Shown here in pieces: positions 6,721 to 7,198 of a DNA stretch of 7,198 nucleotides. The position numbers and the translations under genes were made by a program. Under the pieces are notes generated by a model that saw only the letters and a list, made by a program, of their open reading frames with translations, had not been told where the DNA came from and made no database searches. Source of the DNA: an uncultured Burkholderiaceae bacterium. GTDB lineage: Bacteria; Pseudomonadota; Gammaproteobacteria; Burkholderiales; Burkholderiaceae_C. How positions within the stretch are numbered: position 1 is the first letter of the stretch; each line of letters opens with the position of its first letter. The stretch spans positions 1 to 7,198 of the forward strand of contig CALIDR010000050.1 in assembly GCA_938022295.1 (NCBI GenBank). The letters are read 5' to 3'.

Positions 6721-6740
6721 CGCAAGCGCGGCTGCTTGCG
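6721..6740. repeat. Perfect 7-base-pair inverted repeat downstream of the ABC gene
   Basis: The arms CGCAAGC (6721-6727) and GCTTGCG (6734-6740) enclose the loop GCGGCT. It lies about 100 bases past the stop of the ABC ATPase gene in its direction of transcription. No T-run follows on the minus strand, so it might protect a 3' end or aid Rho-dependent termination but is not a classical terminator. Its loop region shares the string GCGCGGCT or CGCGGCTGC-like core with the hairpin at 6457-6478. Confidence 0.5.
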
Positions 6741-6838
6741 AGCTCGTCGGCGCACATGACGCCGGATGCGCACGGCCGCCGCGTACGGGATCCGAAACGC
6801 GTCGCTGCTAGCGGTGACTGCCGCAGCGGGCCCGACGC

Positions 6839-7198
6839 TCAGGGTGCTGCAAATTCGAGCCGCGGCACTGCCGCCAGCAGCGTCCGGGTGTAGTCGTGGG
6901 CCGGCCGCTGCAGCACGCGCGCGCAGTCGCCGTGCTCGACGATGCGCCCGTCGCTCATCACCGCGACCTCGTCGGCGACGTACTCGACGACGCCGATGTT
7001 GTGGGTGATGAACAGATAGCTCAGGCCCAGTTCGCGCTGCAGGTCGCGCAGCAGGTTCAGGATCTGCGCCTGCACGCTGACGTCCAGGGCCGACGTGGGC
7101 TCGTCGCAGACGATCAGCTTGGGCTGCACCGCCAGCGCGCGCGCGATCGCGATGCGCTGGCGCTGGCCGCCGCTGAACTCGTGCGGCCAGCGCTGCAG
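6839..7198 (-). CDS. Peptide-type ABC importer ATPase, C-terminal part (5' end outside window)
   Basis: The last 119 residues of an ABC ATPase are present; the frame is open to the window edge, so the gene is cut there and the GTG at 7127-7129 is not its start. Visible elements are the signature FSGGQRQRIAIARAL (fragment 8-22), Walker B LIVCDE (28-33), D-loop SALD (36-39) and H-loop ITHN with H66. The tail HDYTRTLLAAVPRLE (101-115) is the pattern of oligopeptide/dipeptide importers (Opp, Dpp, GsiA and YejF types). The protein stops just after this, without the long C-terminal extension seen in OppD/OppF, which resembles the end of double-domain ATPases such as YejF or GsiA. The ATPase would act at the cytoplasmic face of the inner membrane and power uptake of peptides or similar compounds. 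Permease and binding-protein genes are expected beyond 7198. The Walker A motif lies outside the window. Confidence 0.9.
   Translation of the reverse strand: MQRWPHEFSGGQRQRIAIARALAVQPKLIVCDEPTSALDVSVQAQILNLLRDLQRELGLSYLFITHNIGVVEYVADEVAVMSDGRIVEHGDCARVLQRPAHDYTRTLLAAVPRLEFAAP

Larger units (their letters stand above)
6286..6838. other. 553-base intergenic region without a convincing gene
   Basis: This stretch lies between the ABC ATPase stop and the receptor start, both on the minus strand. Open frames cross it on both strands, but their translations are Arg-, Ser- and Cys-rich, show no recognisable domain and lack a good ribosome-binding site, so I treat them as chance. What it does hold is an AT-richer patch at 6371-6391 that suits a receptor promoter, two perfect hairpins (6457-6478 and 6721-6740), and a promoter-like motif at about 6531-6564. 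No intrinsic terminator with a T-run was seen for the ABC gene. Decayed coding sequence or a small RNA gene cannot be excluded. Confidence 0.6.

Noticed and set aside
6380..6757. A 125-codon minus-strand frame in the intergenic region
   Set aside because: It is Arg-, Ser-, Trp- and Cys-rich with no domain pattern or clear ribosome-binding site, and it runs across the hairpin at 6457-6478 and the candidate receptor promoter.
1..7198. CRISPR arrays, insertion sequences, phage or defence modules
   Set aside because: No regularly spaced direct repeats, transposase or integrase motifs, or defence-type domains were seen on either strand.

Overview
The window looks like an ordinary chromosomal segment of a high-GC Gram-negative bacterium, most likely a betaproteobacterium of the order Burkholderiales. 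This placement rests on strongly GC-biased third codon positions, the gene order lpxK, Trm112-like (ycaR), kdsB, adk (an arrangement typical of betaproteobacteria), and protein sequences that read like Burkholderiales versions. It is an inference from reading, not from a database search.

Layout. Positions 3-1395 (+) hold the end of lpxK, a small Trm112-like zinc-ribbon gene and kdsB. They are joined by 4-base stop/start overlaps (ATGA and GTGA), so they form a translationally coupled unit for the lipid A and Kdo part of LPS synthesis. After a 156-base leader comes adk (1552-2211, +), adenylate kinase. An 81-codon gene for a small charged helical protein of unknown function (2230-2475, -) converges on adk. 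It is divergent from an HSD10-like short-chain dehydrogenase (2568-3326, +), probably a 3-hydroxyacyl-CoA dehydrogenase. A strong GC hairpin (3438-3460) separates the dehydrogenase from a convergent 932-residue TonB-dependent outer-membrane receptor (3487-6285, -). Upstream of the receptor is a 553-base stretch (6286-6838) with no convincing gene. It contains two perfect GC hairpins, a candidate promoter and a conspicuous promoter-like motif. The window ends inside the C-terminal ATPase domain of a peptide-type ABC importer (6839-7198, -, cut off by the window edge).

How the genes fit together. The left block serves the cell envelope and nucleotide balance: lipid A 4'-kinase, CMP-Kdo synthesis and adenylate kinase. 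The dehydrogenase is a lone catabolic enzyme. The receptor and the ABC ATPase lie on the same strand and could serve outer- and inner-membrane steps of one uptake route, but the 553-base gap argues against a single simple operon and the substrate cannot be read from sequence. I saw no CRISPR array, insertion sequence, tRNA, rRNA, phage gene or defence system. Nothing here amounts to a clearly new system. The best leads are the non-coding stretch 6286-6838 and the uncharacterised small protein.
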